Positions 1-5,684 of a DNA stretch of 6,569 nucleotides are shown piece after piece (position 1 is the stretch's first letter; each line of letters opens with the position of its first letter). The notes under the pieces are model-generated. The model had not been told where the DNA came from. It searched no databases and saw only the letters and a program-made list of their open reading frames with translations. The position numbers and the translations under genes were made by a program. The stretch comes from Ruminococcus sp. (GTDB lineage: Bacteria; Bacillota; Clostridia; Oscillospirales; Ruminococcaceae), in contig DMBA01000026.1 in assembly GCA_003446315.1 (NCBI GenBank), positions 1 through 6,569 on the forward strand, written 5' to 3'.

Positions 1-156
1 CGCTTCATCGCAGAAGACAGCACGATCCGCATCACCGAACAGGGTCTTGTCAATGCAGACGTTACCCACGACAACAACCAGAAATCGGATGACGTTACAA
101 AGATCCTGAAATTTGTTGCATTCCTGATTGATGAGAATGCACTTGCTCAGCGCTGA
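1..156 (+). CDS. C-terminal fragment of a dockerin-containing protein (5' end outside window)
   Basis: Frame 1 is open from the first base to a TGA at 154-156 and gives 51 residues. They read as the end of a type I dockerin: the tail of the first helix (RFIAEDS), then a second calcium-loop repeat with D20, T22, D24, N25, K28 and D31 at loop positions 1, 3, 5, 6, 9 and 12, followed by helix DDVTKILKFVAFLI. The fragment aligns without gaps to the dockerin tail of the GH9 gene downstream (22 of 45 residues identical by eye), including RFxAEDS, GLxNAxV and DVTxIL. Dockerins anchor secreted enzymes to scaffoldin cohesins on the cell surface, so the missing part is probably an extracellular carbohydrate-active enzyme. 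Its catalytic family cannot be seen here. The two genes look like members of a cellulosomal gene cluster. Confidence 0.85.
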   Translation, partial: RFIAEDSTIRITEQGLVNADVTHDNNQKSDDVTKILKFVAFLIDENALAQR

Positions 157-227
157 TGCATAGCACGCAGATCGGACATATGTGCTGAGGCTCTGTGCAT
201 CCGCCCTTACAACTTCAGTTCAGAGCA

Positions 228-254
228 CGGATACGGTCTTTTTGACCGTATCCG
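228..254 (+). terminator. Perfect 11-bp hairpin with TTTTT loop; possible terminator or processing site
   Basis: CGGATACGGTC (228-238) is exactly complementary to GACCGTATCCG (244-254), with a five-T loop at 239-243. It lies 72 nt after the upstream dockerin gene and 77 nt before the GH9 start. No T-run follows the right arm, so it is not a textbook intrinsic terminator. It could end the upstream transcript weakly, act as a 3' stabiliser or RNase processing site, or be an operator. The rest of the 157-330 spacer shows no gene. Confidence 0.4.
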
Positions 255-270
255 CGTTCGCATATACACA
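242..270 (+). promoter_or_regulatory. Weak candidate sigma-A promoter for the GH9 gene
   Basis: TTGACC (242-247) is followed after 17 nt by TACACA (265-270). An alternative -10 is TATACA at 263-268 with only 15 nt spacing. The -35 lies in the loop and right arm of the 228-254 hairpin, so a protein or structure there could affect transcription. The match is poor at -10 and is offered only as the best candidate in the spacer. Confidence 0.22.
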
Positions 271-330
271 ATTTGTCACATTTGTATCGAAAAACAAAGG
301 GCAAATCGGGTGAAAAAAGGAGGAGTTTTT

Positions 331-2073
331 ATGTATCGTTCTAAGAAAAAAGCCGTATCTGTGCTGCTGAGCTCTGCACTGTTTCTGAGCAGTCTCTCAG
401 CAATGCAGCCTGCGATCCCTGCATCCGCAGCAGATCATAATTACGGCGAAGCACTCGCACTTTCTCTCTATTTCTTTGACTCCAATGCATGCGGAACCGG
501 CATCACAGACGGCCCCCTCACTTGGCGCGGTGACTGTCACACCTATGATGCTGACGCTTCCACTGCCGGTCTGGACGGAACTGCAAAATCAGTCGTTGAT
601 CCCGATAATGACGGAAAAGTGGATCTGACCGGCGGCTATCACGATGCCGGTGACCACATCAAATTCAATCTCACCATCGGCTTCGGTATGCAGAGCCTTG
701 CACTCTCGGAATATCTCAATCCCGGCATCTACAAAAAAGCCGGCTGCGAGGAGCATCTGCATTATATCCTCAAGCGCGGCGCGGATTATATGATGAAATC
801 CACCTTTTTGAACAGCGCCGGCGAAGTCGCTGCCGTTGCCGGTACCGTTGCAGACGGCAACCTCGACCACGCTTATTGGTCTGCGCCGGAAGTGCAGACT
901 TATGAACGTAAAGTCTTCTGGCTGACCGCTTCATCCAATAACTCTGCCGTTTGCTGCGAAATGGCTGCCGGTCTTGCCGGTACTGCCTATGTCTTCAAGG
1001 AATCCGATCCGACTTATGCCGCAGAATGCATCAAATATGCAAAAGCACTCGTCAAATTCGCATCCGCACACAGCGGAAACAACTGCGAAGGCATGAGCTT
1101 CTATTCCACCAATTCCATGTATCAGGATGAAGAAGCGCTTGCAAATGCATGGCTCTGGATCCTCGATGAAGGCACAAAACCCAACTACGCCCCGAAAAAC
1201 GGCGACTACGGCGGAGGCATGGGCGACTGGGACAAATATCAGTGGGACAAGGTCTGGCAGGGCTTCTCCGTGCTGATGTATAAGGCAACCGGCGAGGATG
1301 TCTATCGTGACGAGCTGCTCTATGAGCACAATAAAAACGGCATCACTTCTTCCAAATTCAAGGGCGATGCCGGCTGGGGCAATTCCAGATATAACTGCGC
1401 CATCCAGATGACTGCCCTCGCACTCGCCGGCGATGACGCTTCTTCTGAATATGCAAAGGCTGCCAAATATCAGATGGACTGCATTCTCGGCGACAATTCC
1501 CTGAATTACAGCTTTCTGATCGGTTACGGCGACAAATGGCCGACCCATATCCATCACCGCGCTGCAAACCCCGGTGACGGTACACAAACCGCTGATTCGA
1601 ATATGTCTGCAAAATACACCAATTACGGCATGCTCGTCGGCGGCATCAACAACGACGGCTATCAGGATGAGACAAATAAGTATCAATATACGGAAGGTGC
1701 GCTGGATTATAACGGTTGCTTCGCACTCGCCTGCGCCGGACTCTATCGGCTCTACGGCGGCGATGCTTCCGCGGCAAAGACCATTGCACAAAATGCTTCC
1801 GAGATCAACGATACCTTCTTTGATTCGATCGCAATTCAAACCACTACCACAACAGAGCCGACACCGATCGGCACACTCCGCGGCGATGTCGATTGCAGCG
1901 GTGATGTTGATGTATCCGATGCCGTTTTGCTCGCCCGGTTCCTCGCAGAGGATTCCGCAGCCGTCATTACTCCGACCGGCTTAATCAACGCAAATGTCGA
2001 TTCGGATCAGCAGCCGACCCCCAATGATGTTACAATGATCTTGCGTTTTATCGCAAAAATGATCGAACTCTAA
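331..2073 (+). CDS. Secreted cellulosomal GH9 endoglucanase with C-terminal type I dockerin
   Basis: This 580-residue protein is an inverting beta-1,4-glucanase (cellulase family GH9), predicted to act outside the cell on cellulose or beta-glucan. Residues 1-33 are a signal peptide (KKK, hydrophobic core, cleavage near PASA-AD). The catalytic domain spans about 37-485: DAGDH (105-109) carries the paired aspartates, HRAANPGDG (409-417) is the histidine signature, and YTEGALDYN (453-461) holds the expected acid E455. No CBM3c or Ig-like module is visible, so the enzyme is catalytic domain, short TTTTTEPTP linker (504-512), then dockerin (about 514-580). The first dockerin loop is regular (D519, D521, S523, D525, D527, D530). 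The second is unusual (N555, D557, D559, T563, D566). The ATG at 331 was chosen because AAAGGAGGAG (316-325) sits just upstream. An in-frame GTG at 310 would have that site inside the coding region. Confidence 0.95.
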   Translation: MYRSKKKAVSVLLSSALFLSSLSAMQPAIPASAADHNYGEALALSLYFFDSNACGTGITDGPLTWRGDCHTYDADASTAGLDGTAKSVVDPDNDGKVDLTGGYHDAGDHIKFNLTIGFGMQSLALSEYLNPGIYKKAGCEEHLHYILKRGADYMMKSTFLNSAGEVAAVAGTVADGNLDHAYWSAPEVQTYERKVFWLTASSNNSAVCCEMAAGLAGTAYVFKESDPTYAAECIKYAKALVKFASAHSGNNCEGMSFYSTNSMYQDEEALANAWLWILDEGTKPNYAPKNGDYGGGMGDWDKYQWDKVWQGFSVLMYKATGEDVYRDELLYEHNKNGITSSKFKGDAGWGNSRYNCAIQMTALALAGDDASSEYAKAAKYQMDCILGDNSLNYSFLIGYGDKWPTHIHHRAANPGDGTQTADSNMSAKYTNYGMLVGGINNDGYQDETNKYQYTEGALDYNGCFALACAGLYRLYGGDASAAKTIAQNASEINDTFFDSIAIQTTTTTEPTPIGTLRGDVDCSGDVDVSDAVLLARFLAEDSAAVITPTGLINANVDSDQQPTPNDVTMILRFIAKMIEL

Positions 2074-2085
2074 AGTAGAACACCT

Positions 2086-2126
2086 TGCAATCGCGTGCGG
2101 TGCTTTACCGTGCGCGATTGCGTTTT
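2086..2126 (+). terminator. Intrinsic terminator after the GH9 gene
   Basis: GCAATCGCG (2087-2095) pairs perfectly with CGCGATTGC (2113-2121). After a 2x2 mismatch, an inner CGGT/ACCG helix (2098-2101 with 2107-2110) closes a short loop. A G then TTTT (2123-2126) follows the right arm. It begins 13 nt after the GH9 stop, as expected for an intrinsic terminator. Only 19 nt remain between the T-run and the next start codon. Confidence 0.8.
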
Positions 2127-2145
2127 CATCGGAAAGGAACAACAG

Positions 2146-3012
2146 ATGCAGAATAAACCGGAAATTCAGGAAAAAATGCAGAAGATCCTGCGCAGAGCCG
2201 GCGTTTGGGCTGTGCTGATCCTGCTGTTTGCCGCGATGGTCTACGGCGCAAACAATCGCATTGAGGTGACGGATTATGTTTATGAAACGTCCAAAGCGCC
2301 TTTTTCCTTCAATGGATTCCAGATCGTTCAGATCAGCGACCTGCATAATCAGGTGTTTGATGAAAACAATGCCCCGCTTTACGAAAAGATCCGTGCGCTG
2401 GAACCGGATCTGATCGTTCTGACCGGCGATATCATTGACGGGGAAACCCATATCAATGAGGATGCTGCCATCGCATTCCTCACAGAGATGCCGCAAATCG
2501 CTCCGACGTTTTATGTCTATGGAAATCACGAGCATCTGCTGGAAAAATCACAGTTTGAATCCTATCAGGCGCGTGTGGAAAGCACCGGCGTTCAGCTTTT
2601 GTGCAATGAAACAGTTCAGGTGCAGTCGCACAACGGACAAACGCTCTCACTCATCGGCATGGATGATAACTCTCTGCAAGCCAATATCCTGAAAACGCTT
2701 GTCTCTGAAGCACCGGATGATTTCAAGATCATGCTGGCACATGAGCCGCAGTTTTTCCATGATTATTATGCGGAAACCGGCGTAGATCTGATCTTTTCCG
2801 GTCATGTGCACGGCGGGCAGTTCCGCATTCCGTTCACGCATATCGGTCTGTTTGCGCCGGATCAGGGCATCTTCCCAAAATATTCGGAAGGCATCCACCA
2901 AGAGGGCGACTCCACAATGGTCATCAGCCGCGGACTGGGCAACAGCGTGTTCCCCTTCCGGCTGTTCAATCATCCGGAGATCGTGCGTGTCACAATTCAA
3001 ATCACGGAATGA
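2146..3012 (+). CDS. Membrane-anchored metallophosphoesterase, YkuE/YaeI-like
   Basis: This is a 288-residue calcineurin-like phosphoesterase. All metal-site motifs are present in order: DLH (65-67), GDIID (94-98), GNHE (126-129), the lone His in AHEP (H199), and GHVHGGQ (219-225). That set predicts a working two-metal phosphodiesterase or phosphatase. A single hydrophobic segment at about 20-34 follows basic residues that include R16-R17. In the YkuE/YaeI family this end is often a Tat or membrane signal, so the catalytic domain is probably on the outer face of the membrane. The substrate is unknown; family members include YkuE, and related enzymes act on nucleotide-linked lipids or wall precursors. 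The ATG at 2146 is preceded by AAAGGA (2133-2138). An in-frame GTG at 2095 lies in the terminator stem and is rejected. The asparaginase-like gene follows after 12 nt, suggesting co-transcription. Confidence 0.9.
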   Translation: MQNKPEIQEKMQKILRRAGVWAVLILLFAAMVYGANNRIEVTDYVYETSKAPFSFNGFQIVQISDLHNQVFDENNAPLYEKIRALEPDLIVLTGDIIDGETHINEDAAIAFLTEMPQIAPTFYVYGNHEHLLEKSQFESYQARVESTGVQLLCNETVQVQSHNGQTLSLIGMDDNSLQANILKTLVSEAPDDFKIMLAHEPQFFHDYYAETGVDLIFSGHVHGGQFRIPFTHIGLFAPDQGIFPKYSEGIHQEGDSTMVISRGLGNSVFPFRLFNHPEIVRVTIQITE

Positions 3013-3024
3013 GAGGACATCCAT

Positions 3025-4047
3025 ATGCAAATTGCTTTGATTCTCACAGGCGGAACCATATGCAGCCGAACTGCGCCGGACGGTGCACGCAGAAGTGATG
3101 TGGATACCGCGCTGACCGTTCTGGAACAGCATTACCGGATGACACATCCGTATTCTTCCGTGACGTTTCAGGTGCATATGCCGCTGAACCGGCTGAGTGA
3201 AGACCTCACACCGGATGACTGGTGCATGCTGCTCCGCACGATCGCTTCCCTCGATTGCTCCCAGCTTGACGGCATCATCATTGCACACGGCACGGATACA
3301 CTCGATCAGACTGCGGGTATGCTCTCGGCGGCACTCTGCGGCATCTCGGTGCCGGTTGTACTCGTTTCGGCGATTGCGCCGCTGCATGAAGCACAAAGCA
3401 ACGGCCACGCCAATTTTGACGCAGCCGTGAAACTCATATTAAAGCATTTGTGCGCGGGTGTGTGGGCTGTCTATGAAAACAGCGACGGTTATATGTATCT
3501 GCACCGCGGCTTCGAGTTGCTCCCCTGTCAGCATGACAGCATTGATTTTTTCAGCAGCACCATGAAAACAGTGGATGCCGTGCTCGAAGAAACAGAAACC
3601 TGCATCCCCCGCACGACCTGCATGGATCTGCAAGTGCTCTCAGACTGCTTCCCGCCGGAAGTTCTGCTGCTGCGTCCCTATAACGGGCTGCGTTATGACA
3701 AAATTGCACTCACGGATGTATCTGCCGTTGTGCACGGCACTTATCACTCCGAAACTGCCAATTCGACCCGTTTTTCGCCTTATGCCGTGCAAACACTCAT
3801 CCAGCGATGCCAAAAAGCAGGCATCCCCTGTTTTCTCGCGCCGTGCAGCATTCACAATCAAACCTATGGTTCCAGCTTTGATCTGGTGCAGGAAGGTGCG
3901 ATCCCGCTGGAAGCGGTGACCCTTCCCTTTGCTTACGGTGCAGTCTGGGTTGCCTGCATGCATGGTTTTCATGGCGAAGCACTCATCAGCAGAGTGCGGC
4001 AGATCCGTCAGTCGCTGGATAGCCAGTGCTTCCTCTGCTGCATGTAA
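3025..4047 (+). CDS. Divergent type I asparaginase-like protein, probable loss of the catalytic Lys and Tyr
   Basis: This 340-residue protein belongs to the asparaginase/glutaminase superfamily. TGGTI (8-12) supplies the first catalytic Thr (T11), and HGTDT (88-92) supplies the second Thr-Asp pair (T90, D91). The length, SNGHAN segment (125-130) and C-terminal domain fit cytoplasmic type I (AnsA-like) enzymes, and no signal peptide is seen. Two conserved features are absent by eye alignment. The Lys of the Thr-Lys-Asp triad, expected in the RGNRxTK-like segment, aligns to P167 (161-176), and no lysine occurs between residues 140 and 181. The mobile-loop Tyr after TGGTI is replaced near A21. 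The enzyme may therefore be slow, altered in specificity, or a non-catalytic relative. The start has a ribosome site GAGAGGA at 3011-3017. The final 40 nt overlap the opposite-strand DUF4416 gene. Confidence 0.85.
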   Translation: MQIALILTGGTICSRTAPDGARRSDVDTALTVLEQHYRMTHPYSSVTFQVHMPLNRLSEDLTPDDWCMLLRTIASLDCSQLDGIIIAHGTDTLDQTAGMLSAALCGISVPVVLVSAIAPLHEAQSNGHANFDAAVKLILKHLCAGVWAVYENSDGYMYLHRGFELLPCQHDSIDFFSSTMKTVDAVLEETETCIPRTTCMDLQVLSDCFPPEVLLLRPYNGLRYDKIALTDVSAVVHGTYHSETANSTRFSPYAVQTLIQRCQKAGIPCFLAPCSIHNQTYGSSFDLVQEGAIPLEAVTLPFAYGAVWVACMHGFHGEALISRVRQIRQSLDSQCFLCCM

Positions 4048-4550
4048 ATTTTGCGTACCTGCGTTAAAAATGCATGTACCTGCGGCAATTTGAAATCCAT
4101 ATATGTCCACGGGAACGGATTCCATGCGCCGCGTGCATAAAACAATGTCAGCTCTGCATATATGCCCTCTGACAGCGGGATGCGGTGTCCTGCATTTTTG
4201 GTCGTGGCAAGAGAGAGTCTGCCGGGACTGACAAAACCCGGATCCAGATTGACACGGCGGTTGCCGGCATCTGCAAGCGACTGCTCAATGCTGTTGGTCA
4301 GCGTCTTGATCGCGGCAAGCTCTGCCGGATCGCGGCACTCCGAAAATGAAAGCATCTTGCGATATACCACGCCGCCCATCTCCGCATCATAATAGGGCGA
4401 AATCGCTGAAAAACTGTAAGCATCGGATTCCAGATCGGTTTCCCCGAATGCGGCTTTCAGTCTCGAAACGGCGATATCTGCTGTTTCCTGCTCTGTGAAT
4501 AACACCGCGCAAATGAGTTTTTCCGGCTCAAAATGAACTGCATTTCCCAT
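4008..4550 (-). CDS. DUF4416 family protein of unknown function
   Basis: This 180-residue soluble protein resembles the DUF4416 family, found in Firmicutes and other bacteria. Family-like stretches are YYDAEMG (53-59), RRVNLDPG (98-105), LATTKNAGHRI (114-124), IYAELTL (130-136) and PWTYMDF (147-153). The whole length matches a single-domain family member, with no signal peptide or membrane span. No biochemical role is established, and I do not assign one. The start at 4550 was chosen over an upstream in-frame ATG at 4574. The minus-strand GGAAGG site (4566-4561) lies 10 nt before 4550, and the promoter -10 box (4582-4577) places the transcript start at or after the 4574 codon. Its 3' end overlaps the end of the convergent asparaginase-like gene by 40 nt, and it is divergent from nth. 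Confidence 0.85.
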   Translation of the reverse strand: MGNAVHFEPEKLICAVLFTEQETADIAVSRLKAAFGETDLESDAYSFSAISPYYDAEMGGVVYRKMLSFSECRDPAELAAIKTLTNSIEQSLADAGNRRVNLDPGFVSPGRLSLATTKNAGHRIPLSEGIYAELTLFYARGAWNPFPWTYMDFKLPQVHAFLTQVRKIYMQQRKHWLSSD

Positions 4551-4576
4551 TTTATCTGCACCTTCCTTTTGCATTT

Positions 4577-4605
4577 ATCATATCACGGAATGCAGGAAAT
4601 GTCAA
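4577..4605 (-). promoter_or_regulatory. Near-consensus sigma-A promoter for the DUF4416 gene
   Basis: On the minus strand, TTGACA (4605-4600) is followed by a 17-nt spacer and TATGAT (4582-4577), one base off the -10 consensus. The transcript would start near 4570, immediately ahead of the AAAAGGAAGG ribosome site (4570-4561), leaving a leader of about 20 nt. This spacing also excludes the ATG at 4574 as the start codon. Confidence 0.75.
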
Positions 4606-4636
4606 GCAGGATGCAGCAATGGAAAGGATCAACCAA

Positions 4637-5287
4637 ATGAAACTGAACGAAAAGGCTGCGGCGATCTGTGACGCGCTGGATGTGCTGTATCCGGATGCGC
4701 TCTGCTCGCTGCAATATGAGAAACCCTATGAGCTGATGATCGCAACACGGCTTTCGGCGCAGTGCACGGATGCCCGCGTCAATATCGTGACAAAGGATCT
4801 CTTTCAGCAATATCCGACACTGGATGCCTTTGCCGATGCCGACCTCGCCGAACTGGAAAAAGCTGTGCATCCATGCGGGTTTTATCGCGCAAAAGCAAAG
4901 AGCATCAAGGAAATGTGTCAGCGGGTGCGGGATGTCTACGGCGGCGTTGTGCCGGACAATATGGATGATCTGCTCACGCTCCCCGGCATCGGACGCAAAA
5001 CCGCAAATCTCCTGCTCGGCGATGTCTACGGCAAGCCGGCTGTCGTCACTGATACGCACTGCATCCGCATTTCCGGCAGGCTCGGTCTGACCAAACGGCA
5101 TGCGCCGGAACAGGTCGAGGATGATCTGCGGAATATCCTGCCGCCGGATCGCGCTTCCCGTTATTGTCATCAGATGGTGTTGTTCGGGCGGGATACCTGC
5201 ACGGCACGCAATCCCAAATGCGCCGCATGTCCGCTGAAAGCATATTGCGTTGACCCGAATTTCACCAAGATCGCAAAAAAGACCTGA
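4637..5287 (+). CDS. nth: Endonuclease III (DNA glycosylase/AP lyase)
   Basis: This 216-residue enzyme performs base excision repair, removing oxidised pyrimidines and cleaving the abasic site by beta-elimination. LSAQCTD (39-45) is the conserved N-terminal helix motif. The helix-hairpin-helix LPGIGRKTAN (115-124) contains catalytic Lys K121, and TDTH (138-141) contains catalytic Asp D139. The [4Fe-4S] cluster ligands C188, C195, C198 and C204 show the family spacing C-x6-C-x2-C-x5-C. Length matches E. coli Nth (about 211 residues). The ATG at 4637 is preferred because AAAGGA (4623-4628) lies 8 nt upstream. An in-frame ATG at 4619, six codons earlier, has only a weak AGCAGGA ahead of it. The gene is divergent from the DUF4416 gene (86-nt gap). 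I see no clear promoter for it in the gap. Confidence 0.97.
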   Translation: MKLNEKAAAICDALDVLYPDALCSLQYEKPYELMIATRLSAQCTDARVNIVTKDLFQQYPTLDAFADADLAELEKAVHPCGFYRAKAKSIKEMCQRVRDVYGGVVPDNMDDLLTLPGIGRKTANLLLGDVYGKPAVVTDTHCIRISGRLGLTKRHAPEQVEDDLRNILPPDRASRYCHQMVLFGRDTCTARNPKCAACPLKAYCVDPNFTKIAKKT

Positions 5288-5303
5288 TCCGGCTGCGGCT
5301 TGC

Positions 5304-5327
5304 TTTTATTTTGTAAATAAAATAAAA
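5304..5327. repeat. AT-only 9-bp inverted repeat after nth
   Basis: TTTTATTTT (5304-5312) and AAAATAAAA (5319-5327) are exact complements around a 6-nt loop, 17 nt after the nth stop. A stem of only A-U pairs is too weak for a convincing intrinsic terminator. The GC-rich run just before it (CCGGCTGCGGC, 5289-5299) gives only a short stem. It may help end nth transcription or act as an AT-rich upstream element for the promoter at 5342. Confidence 0.3.
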
Positions 5328-5341
5328 ATAGCAGAAAAGAC

Positions 5342-5370
5342 TTGACAAAACATCCGAATTGTGCTATAAT
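5342..5370 (+). promoter_or_regulatory. Perfect-consensus sigma-A promoter of the T-box transcript
   Basis: TTGACA (5342-5347), a 17-nt spacer and TATAAT (5365-5370) match the vegetative sigma consensus at every position. Transcription should begin near 5377, just before the first T-box helix. A strong constitutive promoter fits a gene controlled downstream by premature termination. Confidence 0.92.
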
Positions 5371-5376
5371 CCCAAC

Positions 5377-5650
5377 ATAGGCTATGAGGAAGCCAAGCAT
5401 GTGTTTGCCCATGTTTTCAGAGAGCCGGCGGATGGTGTGAGCCGGTAATATGCAAGCGGATGTATCCCTTCTGAGCCGGAACGCCCAAACCGATCAGGCG
5501 GTAAGTGTTCCCGTGATTCTGCGTAAATGAATAGGGCTTGCTGGAGTCTGAAAGCGGTGTAACGCAATAGCGGCACAATTTGAGTGGTACCGCGGGTAAT
5601 CAGGAATGATGCTCGTCTCAAAGAAACAAATCTTTGAGGCGGGCTTTTTT
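5377..5650 (+). promoter_or_regulatory. T-box riboswitch leader, probable tRNA-Ile sensor
   Basis: The leader has the parts of a transcriptional T-box. Stem I begins with a clear kink-turn: GGC-TAT-GA-GGAAG (5380-5392) against CTTCT-GA-GCC (5468-5477). The distal arm has CAGAGAG (5418-5424) and a CCGGC/GCCGG helix (5425-5429 with 5441-5445) around GGATGGTGTGA. A Stem II-like helix pairs GGAAC (5478-5482) with GTTCC (5507-5511). The T-box core TGGTACCGCG is at 5585-5594. Antiterminator pairing is TTTGAG (5579-5584) with CTCAAA (5617-5622) plus GCG (5592-5594) with CGT (5614-5616). The bulge UGGU would pair with an ACCA tRNA end, so discriminator A. By position one nucleotide above the lower helix, as in B. 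subtilis glyQS, the specifier is ATC (5464-5466), isoleucine. The base after it is C rather than the usual purine, and the AGUA/GAA loop motif is not evident, so the amino-acid call is tentative. Confidence 0.93.
5611..5650 (+). terminator. T-box regulated terminator
   Basis: GCTCGTCTCAAAGA (5611-5624) pairs with TCTTTGAGGCGGGC (5631-5644) as a 14-bp stem with two G-U pairs and loop AACAAA, followed by six Ts (5645-5650). Its left arm contains 5614-5622, the same bases needed for the antiterminator, so the two structures exclude each other. Charged tRNA should leave the terminator formed; uncharged tRNA should stabilise the antiterminator. Confidence 0.92.
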
Positions 5651-5684
5651 ATTTTGATCTGACTTTGAAAAAGGAGAATCTGAG

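Noticed and set aside
310..330. Upstream in-frame GTG start for the GH9 gene
   Set aside because: The AAAGGAGGAG ribosome site would lie within the coding region. The ATG at 331 has the correct spacing and starts a normal signal peptide.
931..1839. A 302-codon open frame on the minus strand inside the GH9 gene
   Set aside because: It is antisense to a clear GH9 catalytic domain, has no recognisable motifs, and is typical of the reverse frame of a gene with codon-position bias.
2041..2056. TTGCG/CGCAA inverted repeat near the end of the GH9 coding region, followed by AAAAAT
   Set aside because: The stem is only 5 bp, lies within codons of the dockerin helix, and a much stronger terminator follows the stop codon.
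2647..3408. A 253-codon minus-strand frame across the phosphoesterase-asparaginase junction
   Set aside because: It is antisense to two genes with intact catalytic motifs and carries no recognisable domain.
4551..4574. Upstream in-frame ATG (4574) for the DUF4416 gene
   Set aside because: No ribosome site precedes it and it lies too close to the -10 box to be inside the transcript.
5459..5463. GAT (Asp) or TGT (Cys) as specifier triplets, each followed by a purine
   Set aside because: The T-box UGGU bulge calls for discriminator base A, whereas bacterial tRNA-Asp usually has G and tRNA-Cys has U.
5469..5471. TTC (Phe) as the T-box specifier, which would suggest phenylacetate activation
   Set aside because: These bases are needed for the helix next to the kink-turn (CTTCT with GGAAG), so they are not free in the specifier loop.
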